From Datisca glomerata (lineage: Eukaryota > Streptophyta > Magnoliopsida > Cucurbitales > Datiscaceae): DNA of 64,000 nucleotides. Position 1 is the first letter of the stretch, and every line of letters starts with the position of its first letter. The stretch lies in contig QANY01007217.1 of the NCBI GenBank assembly GCA_003255025.1, positions 258,033-322,032 on the forward strand, given 5' to 3'. Both the position numbers and the translations under genes were made by a program. The notes beneath the pieces are model-generated. The model was not told the origin of the DNA and did no database searches. It saw only the letters and a list, made by a program, of their open reading frames with translations. This document shows positions 1 through 12,534 of the stretch, in pieces.

Positions 1-640
1 TTGAAATACTAAAGATTTATGGTTGAGTAACTAGCTTAATTACGAGGTGAAGAGAATCTCAATGAGAGAGGCCAGAAGAGAAGTGAGACAGAGAAGACAG
101 AAAGAAGAAGCAGTAGAAGAACTCATCAAAACTGCATTAACCTCAAAGGCAACAAAGGCAAACAATATAACTGAGAGAGAACCTCTCAACGGCTAGTTTA
201 AGAGAAAAAGACCAAAGCACCCCTAACTAACTGATTAACAGAATAATAAATAATTACAATTAACCCTTTATGTTTACAAGAGGTAGGAAATAGGTTTGAA
301 TTAAATTTGGCCTTTTGTGTATACAAACAATATCCTGGTTGTCAAGTGAGACTTTAACTTCTTCTTCCTTCTTTAATCTTTACAGCTATTTCTATTTGCA
401 GATCCACATCTAAAAGGTCAATACAAATCTACCCACTTTTAAGAGGCGTAGACCTTGACAGCTCTGAAACCAAATCCCTAACCCTTTACGCTCTTTTATT
501 CTTTTAAATATATCCCTTTAAGCTTTAACCATTATATTCTTGAAAATTTCTACCATATTAGAAATAGATGCTCGGTCATTATGACCCTTAGATTGTTTTT
601 AGAGCAATCTGAATCATATAAAGTCCAACCGATCACTAGT
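1..640. other. Intergenic, no gene seen
   Basis: AT-rich sequence with purine-rich patches (60-130). I see no reading frame, exon or terminal repeat that can be supported. Confidence 0.5.
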
Positions 641-1196
641 ATAAAATTTTATTTTTTATTTTTATAAGGTTCACTAAATATGTACAGAAATTCATTAAAT
701 ATGTACTAATGTTCACTAAATATGTACTGAGCTTCATCAAATACGTACAAATTAATAATTTTTAGAATAGTTTACCAAATATGTACATGAGTTCACCAAA
801 TATGTACTGGGGTTCACCAAATATGTACTGGGGTTCACCAAATATGTACAAAGTTAATTTTATACATATTTGGTGAATCTCCGTACACATTTGGTGAACT
901 CAGGTACATGATTGATGAACTCTAGTACATATTTGGTGAACCCCTCCAAGAATTATTAATTTTATACATATTGGGTGACCTCCATTACATATTTGGTGAA
1001 CCCCAGTGCATTTTGGGTGAAACCGTCCAAGAATCATTAATTTTGTACGTATTTGGTGAACATCACTACATATTTGGTGAACTTCAATACATATTTTATG
1101 AATTCCTAATGTAGTGACGTTCACTAAATATATACCGAGGTTCACTAAATATGTACAGGGGTTTACTAAATATGTACTAGGGTTCCCAATCGCCAT
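641..1196. repeat. Palindromic minisatellite array, core GTTCACCAAATATGTAC
   Basis: About eight copies of a roughly 21-bp unit (core GTTCACCAAATATGTAC) run forward from 667 to about 850. About ten copies of the reverse complement (GTACATATTTGGTGAAC) follow from about 860 to 1095, then three forward copies from 1128 to 1190. A larger period is also visible: the phrase CCAAGAATTATTAATTTT recurs near 945 and 1028, with an inverted counterpart near 745. The whole could fold into a long imperfect hairpin. Short frames through it are repeat translations, not genes. Such inverted subterminal repeats occur in class II transposons, but I could not find matching termini. Confidence 0.85.
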
Positions 1197-1925
1197 GTTC
1201 TCAGTTGGTCATTTTCATGGACTTAATTATATTTACACTAGGTCATTTTCACACATTTTCGTATACTTGCTCATACACTTTGTTATTTTCATACATTTTT
1301 TCATTTTCACACACTTAGCAATTTTTGCAACTTAGCCAATTTCACACACTTAAAAATTTTCACATATTTAATCATTTTCACACACTTAGTCATTTTCACA
1401 TATTTGGTCATTTCATACACTTAGACATTCTCGCATACTATATCATAGTCGATAAATTATATATTCACACACTTTGTCATTTCCACACATTTTCATACAC
1501 TTGTCATTTTCATGTAGTTGTTTTGCTACACTTGGACATTTTTACATACTAAGTTATTTTTACACGCTTAGTCATATTTTCATGCACTAAGTCATGTTCA
1601 CATATACTTAGTCATTTTTATAACTTTTCATATACACTTCACAATTTTCATTCACTTAGTAATTTTCTCACAATTTGATAATTTTTATGTACCTGTTTTA
1701 TCACTTAACCATATTTTCATGCATTTAGGAATTTTCTCTACTTTGCCATTTTCATGTACGTGTTTTGATGGAACTTAACTATTTTCATGTACTTAGTCAT
1801 TTTCACAAGGTAACCCTTTTCACATAAGTGTTTTGACACACTTAACTATCTTTATACACTTACTCATTTTCACACACTTGATCATTTTCATACTTTTATC
1901 CATTTTCACATAAAAGTGAGGGGGA
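1197..1925. repeat. Degenerate tandem array, core TCATTTTCACACACTTAG
   Basis: Around 30 loose copies of an 18-21 bp unit (TCATTTTCACACACTTAG with many variants) follow directly after the palindromic array. Strand bias is strong: the plus strand is pyrimidine-rich. Some units are expanded with phrases like ATGTACGTGTTTTGA (1690, 1755, 1830). No coding capacity is supported. Confidence 0.8.
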
Positions 1926-3800
1926 AAGTTCATGCACATAAATGATGAGTAACTCTTAAATCTCATTCTCAATAAAAGAAAGATAATATTTTAGAACCAA
2001 CTATCTATATTACAACCAAATATTACATTGTAAATCAAAAAACTAAAAATTGTAACATATTAGATGGTCATGAAACCATAATAGTGTTAAGATCTTCCTG
2101 AGCAAAATTCCAAGGAAATCTGTTCAATGCCAACAAAGTCCCCACTCTCTAAATTCAAATGGAGCCAACCTTATTAATCATTAAAAACTGCAGATGCTAC
2201 ACTAAATGCCCATGCTAGATAGATAAATATGTTTGTATCAATGCGCAAATAACATTGACTATATGTCCATTTTACTACATCTCAAGTAAGATGAAAGATC
2301 CACAATAACAAATTTTTAGGCTTCAGAGTAGTCAAAACTATTTTACAAAAATATATGTAAACTAAATTAAAACTATAACTATAACTCCACCTCAAGACAA
2401 AACTTATAAGAAAACATGTAAAGCAAACTCAAGCATGCTCAACAAAATGAAAGTGAGACTCTAGACATGGTTCATAATGAGAATCCACATCGATATCCAC
2501 TAGCATAATATATAATATATAGAGAAAATGAGAAAATACTTGAAATGTTTAAACCACCCCAAAGACATTAAAAAGCATCTTTATCAAGAATGAAATTAAA
2601 TATTAAAATCAAAACAAACCAAAAATTTGATTTTAAATCAACAAGAACAATAAAAAATTTCCAATTATATATATAACTAAAAGAACCCCAACTTCAAACT
2701 AAAACAAAACATCAAACAGAGCTTTTAATCTTAACAAAATAAATGTAAACAATATCTAACCTAAGAAATGAAAAAAAAAACTTTAGAAATAATAGCTCCA
2801 AGTAGTGTGTATATGAAAATGTCAACATACAGTGAGTACCTGAAACCCCAACTATAAGAGTTCCTTAATCGTATAAGAACAGTCAATGAGTAAAACCCTA
2901 TAAACCAATCATAATCCATAGACATTAAAATGCTTCATCAAAATAAAATCAAATATCATTGTGAAGAATAGGGCTAGTAAGACTCACTCTAGAAAGTTAT
3001 TCTAAGACAATACATGTAATAAATTAAGTCAATTATAAGTGAGGCCACAAGACAGTATAACAGAAAGATGATTTCAAGAACTTTCCATCTCTCTGCACAC
3101 TTAACACACAACTGACAAGTAACTTCAATCATATTCAACCAATATAAGTTTACTAAGCGGCAGTATGAAGCAATTGACTTAACTCGTAGAACATTATGCA
3201 AATGAACTCAAATGCCCTGTATAATTTTCAATGCATAAATCTTTTATCATATTTAATTTCAATGTAAAACACGATCTAGAAAATGATTACCATAATTTCA
3301 AAGTTTGTGAAATTCAATAGCTATTAAGCCAACATATAGATATATAGCATATCAAAATAGTTTCCAGAAGTTCTCGTTAGAAGCAAGATAAATTCATTAA
3401 GCATACTAATAATTTATTCTAAAATAGGATCAGTAATACAAGCCTTCTTACCTATACGATCAGTATTACAAGCTTGTTTACCTCTTATTATGGAAACTGA
3501 ATTTTTACTAGTTAAAGAAGAAGATAGAATAGAATATTGTCCAGGAGTACATGAGTCGTGCTAAAGTTGAATCATCAATCTAATGAGAGATAGAGTTAGC
3601 AAACACCTATCTTTTAATTTTGGGGGGAGGAGTCATCAGCCATGTGTAGAGTGGACATCCTACTGTAAAAAACAATCAAGAATTGTATTTTTTCTTTGTA
3701 TGTTAAACTAAAGAAAACTGAAACAAAACACTAATCAAAGACCAATTAATGAAATCTCGACCCAAACTAGAAACTCATAGGTTCTTTCTTCTATTCCTTA
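1926..3800. other. Intergenic, no gene seen
   Basis: AT-rich, adenine-rich on the plus strand, no long frames and no recognisable domain. The frame at 2989-3201 on the minus strand has no similarity I recognise. Confidence 0.45.
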
Positions 3801-3804
3801 TTAA

Positions 3805-4101
3805 TTAATACCTTGTTTTTTCAATAGCAATCAGAATAATCAATCCATCAGCAACTCCAACTACAATCAATATCCATTTTCTCAACCCAGACTTCTCATG
3901 ACTCCAATGAGCACCCTTCGAAACCTTAACCATGTAACTCAATCCTTCACGCATTTCTATTCGTTTCACTCCCATTACCATATTATATAGAAAACATTCT
4001 TCTATGTCTCCCGAGGAAGCATACAAAGCAGCTCCACATTTACAGCCATCTAAGCACAAATTACCATATATTTCTTTACTTACTAAGGAAATCAGTAACA
4101 A
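3805..4101 (-). pseudogene. Possible C-terminal fragment of a PAN/lectin-type membrane protein
   Basis: A 98-residue minus-strand frame starts with a cysteine-rich stretch (CLDGCKCGAALYAS near residues 17-30, further Cys at about 36). A serine/lysine linker follows, then one hydrophobic segment (WILIVVGVADGLIILIAI, about residues 76-93) directly before the end. This order resembles the end of plant G-type lectin or PAN/apple-domain proteins with a single membrane anchor; that is a similarity from memory, not a search. No lectin or kinase exon is visible upstream (higher coordinates) or downstream, so it is most likely a fragment. The assigned ATG is arbitrary, since an acceptor site just upstream would serve equally well. 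It could also be a chance frame. Confidence 0.3.
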
Positions 4102-4255
4102 GATAAACTTACCGAACCAAAACCGAGCTCAAACACGAAGAGAGAGAAAGATGTTAGTAATGACTCATACCTTCCCTTTCTCAATACCCTCTTTTACCAG
4201 GACAAGAGAACCTGAAAATGCTTTTCTGGATCACCACTTTCTTCAAATTCCTTAG

Positions 4256-6139
4256 TAATAAGTCACCTCATAAATATTTCACAACCACGCCAATAAATCT
4301 AAAAGAAAACAGTAGAAACAAAGTTGCAATAGATGATAATCAACCTTACATCTAGTTGGGTGCACACCAACCGTAGAGAAAAGTCTTACTAAAATAGATA
4401 AAATTTGTCAAACTAATAAAATTACATTAGTCGCAGAATATGTAGTTGTTCATAAGAAAAATTAGAGAAGTTTCGTGGGTTGGCACTACAATCTTTTCTG
4501 CAATAGCAATAAACACGAACTTACCAAAGCAAAACTCTAAATCACACAGAGAAAGAGCCGACGAACGCAGAGAGAGAGTCGACGACAGAGGGAGCACCAA
4601 TGATGAACATAGAGAGAGCTGGACCACGAGAGAGAGTTGGACAACGAGAGAGAGATGCGAAGAAGAGTGAGAGACTGGACGAGTTTGGTAGCTTTCGAAA
4701 TGAAGTTTGGGTGAAAATGAAATTTGCCAAAAATTTGGTGAAACTTCTCAAGGAAGCTTGGGGTGAAAATATACGATTTTTAAAAATTTTGGTGAAATTT
4801 CTCAAGGAAAATTATGGTCAAAATCAAATTTATGAAACTTCGGGTGACGCGACTTACAACCGGTACCTCCGGTTACAAAGAGATTTAATCTCTAAACTCA
4901 TTTAACGGTTAGGAATAACCTGATCAAATCCTACGACGAAGATTAATCCCAGCATCAGTGCTAGGGAAAAAATCTCGACATTAGAGAGGGATCCTAAATT
5001 CTTAATTCTCATTGAATTATTTTAATATTTCATATATTTAAGAGTCAATGTATATATAAATATTGTTAGCAGTTGTGATCTAATAATGTATATATGATAC
5101 TGTCACACCATTTTCATAGTACAATACCGAATGATATTATATATCATGGAATTTTCCCCCATAAGTTTAACGTTTCAAGGTTAATACTCAAATCAAGAAA
5201 CAGTTTTGCATAAATTTGATTGGTATTAAAGGGTATTAAACAACATCTCGCAAGCGCCCTTAGAAACTTTAAAGAAGTACAATGGCAGATTTAATAATTA
5301 TTAAATTAAATTTCAGTCAAGTAGTTTCTATTGGGGGTGAAAACTAAGGGAAAAAAAGTTGGAAGTTGATTTTCGACATAACCTAACATATTCAATGGTG
5401 GTAGAATACCTACTCTGAATCATGTGTGATTGCTATTTATGACCCTTGAATTTTTCACTTTGACATTACCCAAACAAAATATATTATAAGAAAGTTGGGG
5501 GTGAAAACAAAATATATTACGTTTAAGATTTTCAACTAGTCAATTCTGTTTCCGTGATGGCTTCAGTTTTCTAAAAAAAATGACACGTTTAAGATATTTC
5601 AGTATTTTGGTGCGTCGTTTCAGAAAAAAAAATCAGTCATCTAAAATAATGTTATAAAATGTATTATATATAATATAACTAAGAAAAAAATTGAATCAAT
5701 AGATTATATCATGCAAATAATGCATAATTACCATTAAAATTCAACAAAACATCATATTAATGACATTAGAATTCAACAAAAATATCATATTAAGTTAACA
5801 TGCTAAAAAATACTCAAACCTTTATAATTCAAGAATATCTCTACCAAACCGATCTCATCATACCTCTAGAAAAGAAACATGTTGAAAATAAATTCAATTA
5901 AAACAACATAAATTCATAGAAATATTTCGACCGAAATTCGACCGAAACATACCGAAATTCTTGGCGAAAAATTACAACCCCTATTTCGTTTCGGTTCCTC
6001 TCCGGAACCGGAATGTTTCGACCATTTCGGCCGAAACGAAACGAAACAGACCACTATGATACGACTATAATATCTCCGACTGTCATTGATTATCATCACT
6101 TAATTAAGGAATTTTTTGGGGAAATAATTAGAATTTGTA
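4256..6139. other. Intergenic with simple and short direct repeats
   Basis: GAGAGA-rich stretch at 4545-4675 that yields spurious Arg/Glu-rich frames on both strands. Two imperfect direct repeats of about 55 bp lie at 4720-4815 (both contain TTTGGTGAAA and CTCAAGGAA). Several TTTCGACCGAAA-type short inverted motifs lie at 5925-6050. No gene is supported. Confidence 0.5.
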
Positions 6140-7397
6140 ACTACTTCTTGTACTTCTTTGGTTATGTTCACGGATATATCATTATCATCATGATTACATA
6201 CTCAATACCGACACAACGATCTAACCTAAAACTCACATACCTAAACTTAAACTCAAACACATGACATTACCTTGGAGACCATAGCTAGCTTAGACAAAAG
6301 TCAACACTTCTTGATCGGACTGGATGCAACCACTAGTTTGGTAACTGTATTCAACATGAGCAAAATCCTCTGACTAGCCTTTTAATAACATGGGGTATCT
6401 CCTCATGGATAGAATCATCTCTCACATCTCAAGGCTAACTATCATATATCTCTTAGGATATAGTCTCCTCACTAGAAGATGCTCCATTTAGGACAGAGAC
6501 ACCTCCCACCCTCTATTGAAGTAGAACCACACCAAAACCTAAACCAAAGTCTCTTATTTTTAATTTCACCAAAACCCTAACTTTCCTTACTCAAACTAAG
6601 AATCTCATTCAATACCATATCACATAAAAAAATCATCATTAATGGGAAACATACTCACTAAGAAATTTGAGGCACCCAATCCCAAACAATCTCTACATTG
6701 ACTTAAATTTCACCATCCTCGAACAATCGTTATCCCTGCAGCTCCACCTCAAACAAAATCATCTTAAATCATGATCATCTAACTTCAACATACCAATATC
6801 TTTGCATGCTAACTTTTATATCTCGAACCAAAACTCTTGTATCGTCCAAGATCAAACCATCAACTCTGATACCATTTGTTGTAACGGAAGCGTCATAAAT
6901 CAATAACAAAATAATATTTTTAACGTGATTCGTCCAATTTGCATAAGTCCACGATTATATCATAACTATCTAACCCAAATCCCATTACACTTAAAACTAA
7001 ACTCAACACACACGACACTATCTTGGAGACCATAATTAACTTATATATAAGTCACCACTTCTCGATCGGACTAGATACAACTCACTAGTTCAAAAATCAT
7101 CTTCAGCGTGGTGAATCCTCTAACAAACCTCTCAATAACATGGGGTATCCCTTCCTGGAATAGAATCATCTCTCACATTTTAAGGCTAGCCTATATCTCT
7201 CATGCCCTGTTGTAGCAGGACCATCAGACTCTAAACCAAAACTTTTTTTCTATAACTTCACCAAAACTCTAACTTTCTTGTTCAAAGTAAGAATCCCATT
7301 CAATACCATATTACAAAATATATATTTTAAAAATAATCATTAATAGAAAATTTAATCATAAAAAAATTTGAGGCATCAAATTCTAACCACTTGTTAC
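6140..7397 (-). mobile_element. Small non-coding LTR retrotransposon (TRIM/LARD-like), minus orientation
   Basis: Two direct copies of one sequence lie at about 6140-6688 and 6877-7397, recognisable by shared blocks such as CTTGGAGACCATA, TAACATGGGGTATC, TAGAATCATCTCTCACAT and CATTCAATACCATAT. They enclose only about 188 bp with no reading frame. Beside the right copy lies CTCTGATACCA (6864-6874), the reverse complement of the initiator-tRNA-Met primer-binding site TGGTATCAGAG. The right copy starts TGTTGTAACGG and the left copy ends CCCAAACA, so TG...CA termini are retained. The element therefore reads on the minus strand: 5' LTR (right), primer site, short interior, 3' LTR (left). The LTRs have diverged considerably, so the insertion is old. 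The left border is approximate. A third copy of the repeat is at 56.4 kb. Confidence 0.7.
6864..6874 (-). promoter_or_regulatory. Retrotransposon primer-binding site (tRNA-iMet type)
   Basis: On the minus strand the sequence reads TGGTATCAGAG, eleven bases matching the usual plant primer site, two bases after the LTR end (ACAACA). It fixes the orientation of the small LTR element. Confidence 0.75.
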
Positions 7398-7988
7398 TTG
7401 TGATTGTGATGCGGCAGTCAACTGTGAGATTATTGGATTTTAGTTATATTTAACCTAGTATATCACATTATCAACTTCCAATAAACTCTTCAACTCATTT
7501 AATTTTAATATAAAATTTTAGGATCAATATCATACTTTAGGTGTAGCTTAGAAGCTGGAGAGAGATGAGAGTATTTGATTCGCATTTGACCTTGGGAATA
7601 TATATCTCACAAACTCTAGGAAAAAGTTGCATATATAATATAATTAAGATTCCAATTCTTCTGACAATGTCATCCCCAAAATAATCGATCGTTACTTAAA
7701 CTAATTAGTATAATGTTATTACAACATGTTATTTTTGTCAGATCTATCTAGAGTAACAAAATTATGTAAAAACAATTCTTACAAGTTGGCACTCCCTAAC
7801 AGTACAAAAAAGAAAATCAAACACAAACATTCAAAAATGGAAGCCAATTCTATTTGTAGTGCACTGTGCACATATCAACCATCAATCCTTGTCCATAAAT
7901 AAAATTTTAGCCCTAATAAGACCCAATCAAAAAATCCCCCCCCCNNCCCCCCCCCCCCCCAAAAAAAAAATAAAAAAGAAAAAAAGAA
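7398..7988. other. 3' flank of the SDR gene with poly-C tract
   Basis: AT-rich spacer ending in a C homopolymer (7939-7960, interrupted by two N at 7945-7946) and a poly-A run, immediately beyond the SDR stop codon. The tract lies in the likely 3' UTR. No other gene is seen. Confidence 0.5.
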
Positions 7989-8846
7989 TTACAATCCAAC
8001 ACAATTTCTTGAAGTGGTAATCCCCCCATCAACAACAAGGTTATGTCCACTTACATATCTAGACTCATCACTAGCAAGATAGAGAGCAGCCTCAGCTATA
8101 TCTTTAGCCCTTAATGTTGACCCTTTTAAATTGGCTAAACTTCTCACGAATTCCTCCGTTTTTTCAACTTCTTTTTGACATGGCAACCCATAACTCATAC
8201 ATTTTTCTTCATCATCATCATCGCTATTCCTCCATGCATTAACAAGCATTGATGTAGCCACTCCAAATGGAGATATACAATTAATCCTAATCCCATACTT
8301 TCCCAGTTCACAAGCTGTGTTCTTTGTTAACCCAACAATTGCATGTTTTGAAGCTGTATATGCATGTGGCCCTAACCCTCCAAGAATTCCAGCCACACTT
8401 GATGTTGAAATTATGCACCCTCCTCCTCTCGGAATCATCGCACGAGCCGCGTGCTTAATCCCCAGCGCTACCCCTCTAACGTTCACTCTCATTACCCTAT
8501 CGAACTCGTCCACGTCAAAATCGACTATGCTTTTGTGTCTCGATTGGTCTCCGAGAACTCCGGCGTTGTTGAAAAGAATGTCGAGCTGCCCGTAACGGTT
8601 AATCGTCGAATTGATTAAATGCTCAATGTCTTCTTCTAAACTAACGTCACAATGAACAAAGGTTACGGAAGGGGATAAGGTATGGGCAAGAGAAGCTCCT
8701 AATGAATCCTCAACATCAGCAATAACTACTTTAGCCCCGTGTTTGGCAAAAAGTCTAACTGTTGCTTCTCCTATTCCTCTAGCACCCCCCGTCACTATAG
8801 CAATCTTTCCCTCTAACCTGTTAAATTGCAGCAAAACATCAAACAC
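7989..8846 (-). CDS. NAD(P)-dependent short-chain dehydrogenase/reductase (plant SDR110C/ABA2-like type)
   Basis: A 285-residue, uninterrupted classical SDR. Visible are the cofactor motif TGGARGIG (residues 19-26), an acidic residue at the end of the second strand (D44 in IADVED, favouring NAD), CDV (66-68), the NNAG motif (93-96), N122 and the catalytic S149, Y163 and K167 (YTASK). The end is [12 protein letters not shown], typical of the family. Plant relatives include xanthoxin dehydrogenase (ABA2), secoisolariciresinol dehydrogenase and momilactone synthase types; the substrate cannot be read from the sequence. The first ten residues are doubtful. The DNA before RLEGK ends in AACAG, a good intron acceptor, and the family usually has an intron exactly there, so a short first exon may lie upstream in or beyond the N gap at 9106-9264. 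No other ATG exists on this strand between 8847 and that gap. Catalytic residues are complete, so it is probably functional. Confidence 0.88.
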   Translation of the reverse strand: MFDVLLQFNRLEGKIAIVTGGARGIGEATVRLFAKHGAKVVIADVEDSLGASLAHTLSPSVTFVHCDVSLEEDIEHLINSTINRYGQLDILFNNAGVLGDQSRHKSIVDFDVDEFDRVMRVNVRGVALGIKHAARAMIPRGGGCIISTSSVAGILGGLGPHAYTASKHAIVGLTKNTACELGKYGIRINCISPFGVATSMLVNAWRNSDDDDEEKCMSYGLPCQKEVEKTEEFVRSLANLKGSTLRAKDIAEAALYLASDESRYVSGHNLVVDGGITTSRNCVGL

Positions 8847-9058
8847 TTCAATTTTTAAAAAAAATTAGGGAAAAAATACAATATGAAAAATTATATATTA
8901 CTGTAACTAATATAGGGACAGAAATCTAGAGAGTGAAGGATGACCGAGAAAATAAATTCCAGATGGCAAAGATTTTTATATTGTCGTTGAGATGGATGAG
9001 AAAACTGATGGGGTAATATATAGAATATTTTCGGTCTGTGTATTGATTTGTAGAATGC

Positions 9059-9060
<2 letters not shown>

Positions 9061-9105
<45 letters not shown>
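9061..9105. repeat. (GA)n microsatellite beside an assembly gap
   Basis: About 22 GA units lead directly into 159 N (9106-9264), followed by a run of 12 G. On the minus strand this is a CT-rich stretch typical of a plant 5' UTR, upstream of the SDR gene. Confidence 0.9.
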
Positions 9106-9306
9106 NNNNNNNNNNNNNNNNNNNNNNNNNNNNNNNNNNNNNNNNNNNNNNNNNNNNNNNNNNNNNNNNNNNNNNNNNNNNNNNNNNNNNNNNNNNNNNN
9201 NNNNNNNNNNNNNNNNNNNNNNNNNNNNNNNNNNNNNNNNNNNNNNNNNNNNNNNNNNNNNNNNGGGGGGGGGGGGGAGTATGAGCATTTTGTAGTAAGA
9301 AAATGG

Positions 9307-9314
9307 ATTATATA
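9307..9314 (-). promoter_or_regulatory. Candidate TATA box for the SDR gene
   Basis: The minus strand reads CTATATAATCC here, about 460 bp before the annotated SDR start and just before the CT-rich tract. A start of transcription some 30 bp further on would give a 5' UTR or first exon that includes the N gap. Inferred from motif and position only. Confidence 0.3.
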
Positions 9315-12205
9315 GACAAATTGGAAATAAGCGAGTAGGATGTTGATCAGTTGTACTTCAAGGTAGCTTCCTCAATAGTACAAAGCCACGCTGGCCTTCA
9401 AGATTTGTTTTGAACGAAAACAAAATCTTAAAAACAAGATTTTGTTACTAATTAATTTATATTCCATCGTCCACACACACCACAAGATCTCCTAAGTTAT
9501 AGAAATATTTACCCTTTAGAAGAAAAATGTTTGAAACCTAAATGAGCAAAACATGTCGACCTAATGCTCCTCCAATCCCACCATCTCTCATTCTCTTTAT
9601 TTTCCATTTTCTTTGTTCTTTTTTGTTTTGATTGTCATGGTTACTTATATATACTAGTTAAGTTATAAAAATGGATAATTTTTTTATTTATCTATTTAAA
9701 TAAAAAAATTATTAAAATATATTTATTTGTAAATAAGATTAGGAAATAATATTTTGATTTCTATAAATCTCACTCACCAAAATTTCTCATAATAAGTTAT
9801 ATTTATGTTGGAAGGACATACGTGCATAGTCTATGATATATTAGTTAGTTTCATATCTTTAGTATATTATTTTTTAATCTTTTATGACAAATAAACTAAT
9901 AACATGTTTTTTTAAATGATTTAATTTTTTCTAATATATTTATTAACAAACGAAATAACTTAAAATATTATCCAGTCTACATAATAAAATTTAAATTAAG
10001 AAGAATAAAAAAAGTAAAAAAAATACCTCATAAAGATATACGCCACAATTTTGAGAAAAAAATAAAAATTGATTAATAATGATGCACCATTAATGAACTC
10101 AATTAGTTATTTAAAAATTATAAAATAATGAGTAGATAAAATTGTCTAAAAAAATTCTCATCCTCATCCAGCCACTTTTAAGCATCTCAATTTTAATATA
10201 TTAATTAATAAATATAATTAAAAGCTTAAAACGCAATTAGTGTAAAGGAACACCACAAAACATCCCACTAATTATGTTTCTCATATAAACTAAACAAAGC
10301 TTAATTAGGAGCATTCATCATTAAATGGTACATATCTTTATCAATTAGCTTTAAGGACGGAAGTCCGAAAGCAGAATAAATATGTACCTTTACAGTTTTA
10401 TTTTGAGAAAGAGAAAGACTTTATAGTTTCCACTGAATTTAAAGAAATATATTTTTAAAGTCCATGCTTGAGAGAAATATAAAGAAAAATAAGCTAGCTA
10501 GAATGTTATTTATTTTGTAGAAGAGTAGTCACGAAGCGACAGGATGGTCCCTAGCATCTTATTTTGTCCAAATTTGCTGGCCATTTTTTCTTTGTTGAAC
10601 ACCCAACTTTTTTTGTTTCGTTATTTGTCTTATATTTGGACAAATAACACAATAAACATACAGACCTCGTTTGGATAATTTCTCAACGGAGATTATAATG
10701 TAAAATTTAGAACTAAGCAGGAGTACGTACAACTGTCCCAAACAAATATCAAGCATTTTATATTGTTCCACTAATCAAAATTTAATTAATTAATTAAAAC
10801 ATGTTGTGACATTTAAGGTGGTTCATGATTAGTATAAAAAAACGCAAGAATAATAGGATTTTTTTTGTAAGTATTAAGATTTGACAAAGATCATTCACAA
10901 TCTCGAGGATGCGAACATGGTTTTTATTGTTTTAATTAATAGTTAAACAATGGTAAAACACTAAAACCGGTCCATAATATAAAAAACTTGCCATGAGGTT
11001 GTAATAATAAATAAAGAATATTTTGCAAAAACAGCTTATAACAGAGAATAAAGATATTTGCTTAAAGAAATTCAAGTTGATGGTACCATATCAAATATTG
11101 TAATGAACTTTGAACATTGAACTGAGAGATTTATGAATAGTTTAGATTAGCCTTCTTAATTAGTTGTAATATCGTGACCACCACTTCATTTTGTTTAAAA
11201 CAGTTAAGTTGCTCGATGCCCTATTGAAATCATAAAAGTACATTTGCAAATTATCAAATAGTTTTTATAAAGTTTAAAGTGATAATCTAATTTTTAACGA
11301 AATATTTTTAGTTACAAGATGAGTGTCGAAATAAGTCACTAGTCACATATATCTCATTTTAATGAGTTTTTTCATAATACCTTAGAATGTATTTGTAATA
11401 CTTTTTGCTCGTCTTTAAATATTTTTTTGCTCTTATTTTATTTTTTATGATATTTGTAATATACATCTTCTATTAGGTTCAGTTGATTTGCTTCTCTGGA
11501 TTGTTTTATTTTTATATTAATAGGGTTAGTCTATGATACAAGATCTCTATCATACATTGACTGTATTTTGGTACGTAAAGTTGATACATGTAAGATGATA
11601 AGTATATCGGCCTATTTGAATTGTCCTAATGTATCTACTGATTCATTTTCTCAACAATCTTATTTACAAAAAATAAAATGTAAAAAATCAGGTTAGACTG
11701 TAAAATAGAGAGTTGAACTGCATGGTTGAGAGATATAGACACTACTATTCATTGTATTGTTATTAACTGTATAACTACATTATAAATTATAAGTAGAAGA
11801 AAAACAACGTGATCTGGAGGGAACAAAATAGGGGATATTGTTCCATATATGGTACAGCTGGAAGGATCTTTCTTGGCTTTGCCTAATCTTAAAATCATAA
11901 TCATAAGATGAACAAATCTTCAGCTTTTCATTAATATAAGTCTTTGTTTCGGTCCGCATATCGTGCAGTTAATTTGAGGCTAGCACATGCTCTTCCAACC
12001 GATCGAGGCAATATTGGCACACCTAGCTGGTTGTTTTCCGAATCTATATGATCATATTTTACTAGATTCTGATCGATCTAAGGTTAGCCAGCGAAATAAA
12101 TTATTAATTACATGTATATCTAAATGTATGAAAGATTATATACTTTCGAGTCTTTGATCAATTATGGCGTTTCTAGAGTGTGTCGAAACTCACTTGGATT
12201 ACTTC
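9315..12205. other. Intergenic, AT-rich, no gene seen
   Basis: Nearly 2.9 kb of AT-rich sequence without supportable exons or transposon termini. The minus-strand frame at 10559-10771 has no recognisable similarity. Confidence 0.5.
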
Positions 12206-12398
12206 AAGAGTAATTCTACACCGACTAAGTAATTGATCAAATTTTAAATGATCAAGTGACGTGATAACTGACAAGCATTTATAAGTTACTTTGTCAAATT
12301 ATTTTAACGTGTCATCAAACATCAACCTATAAATGATTGACACATCACTTGATTACTTAAAACTTAATCGATTATTTGGTCACTATAGAATCATTCTT
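12206..12398. mobile_element. MITE with about 75-bp terminal inverted repeats
   Basis: The left arm starts AAGAGTAATTCTACACCGAC. The reverse complement of the right arm starts AAGAATGATTCTATAGTGAC, and the two stay alignable through TAATTGATCAAATTTTAAATGATCAAGTGACGTG for about 75 bp with scattered mismatches. Total length is 193 bp with a short centre and no coding capacity, as in a foldback MITE. A clear target-site duplication was not identified, so the superfamily is open. Confidence 0.75.
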
Positions 12399-12534
12399 AT
12401 TTCAATTCAATTCTAAAACTAAATTAGAAATAATAAAAATTAACATAAAATTTGAGTCTCAAAATTAAAATTATTTTTAATGAGAAAGTTTGTGAGCTCA
12501 AGCAACAATCAAATTGTGCAACTCATTTTTGTTA

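Noticed and set aside
900..1552. Overlapping small frames on both strands
   Set aside because: They are translations of the tandem arrays (repeated VHQIC or HFHTF peptides) without any codon or domain signal.
4427..4905. Arg/Glu-rich frames on the plus strand and Leu/Ser-rich frames on the minus strand
   Set aside because: They derive from GAGAGA simple repeats; both strands are open for the same reason.
8992..9315. Frames running through the N gap
   Set aside because: They exist only because N codons are not read as stops and because of (GA)n.
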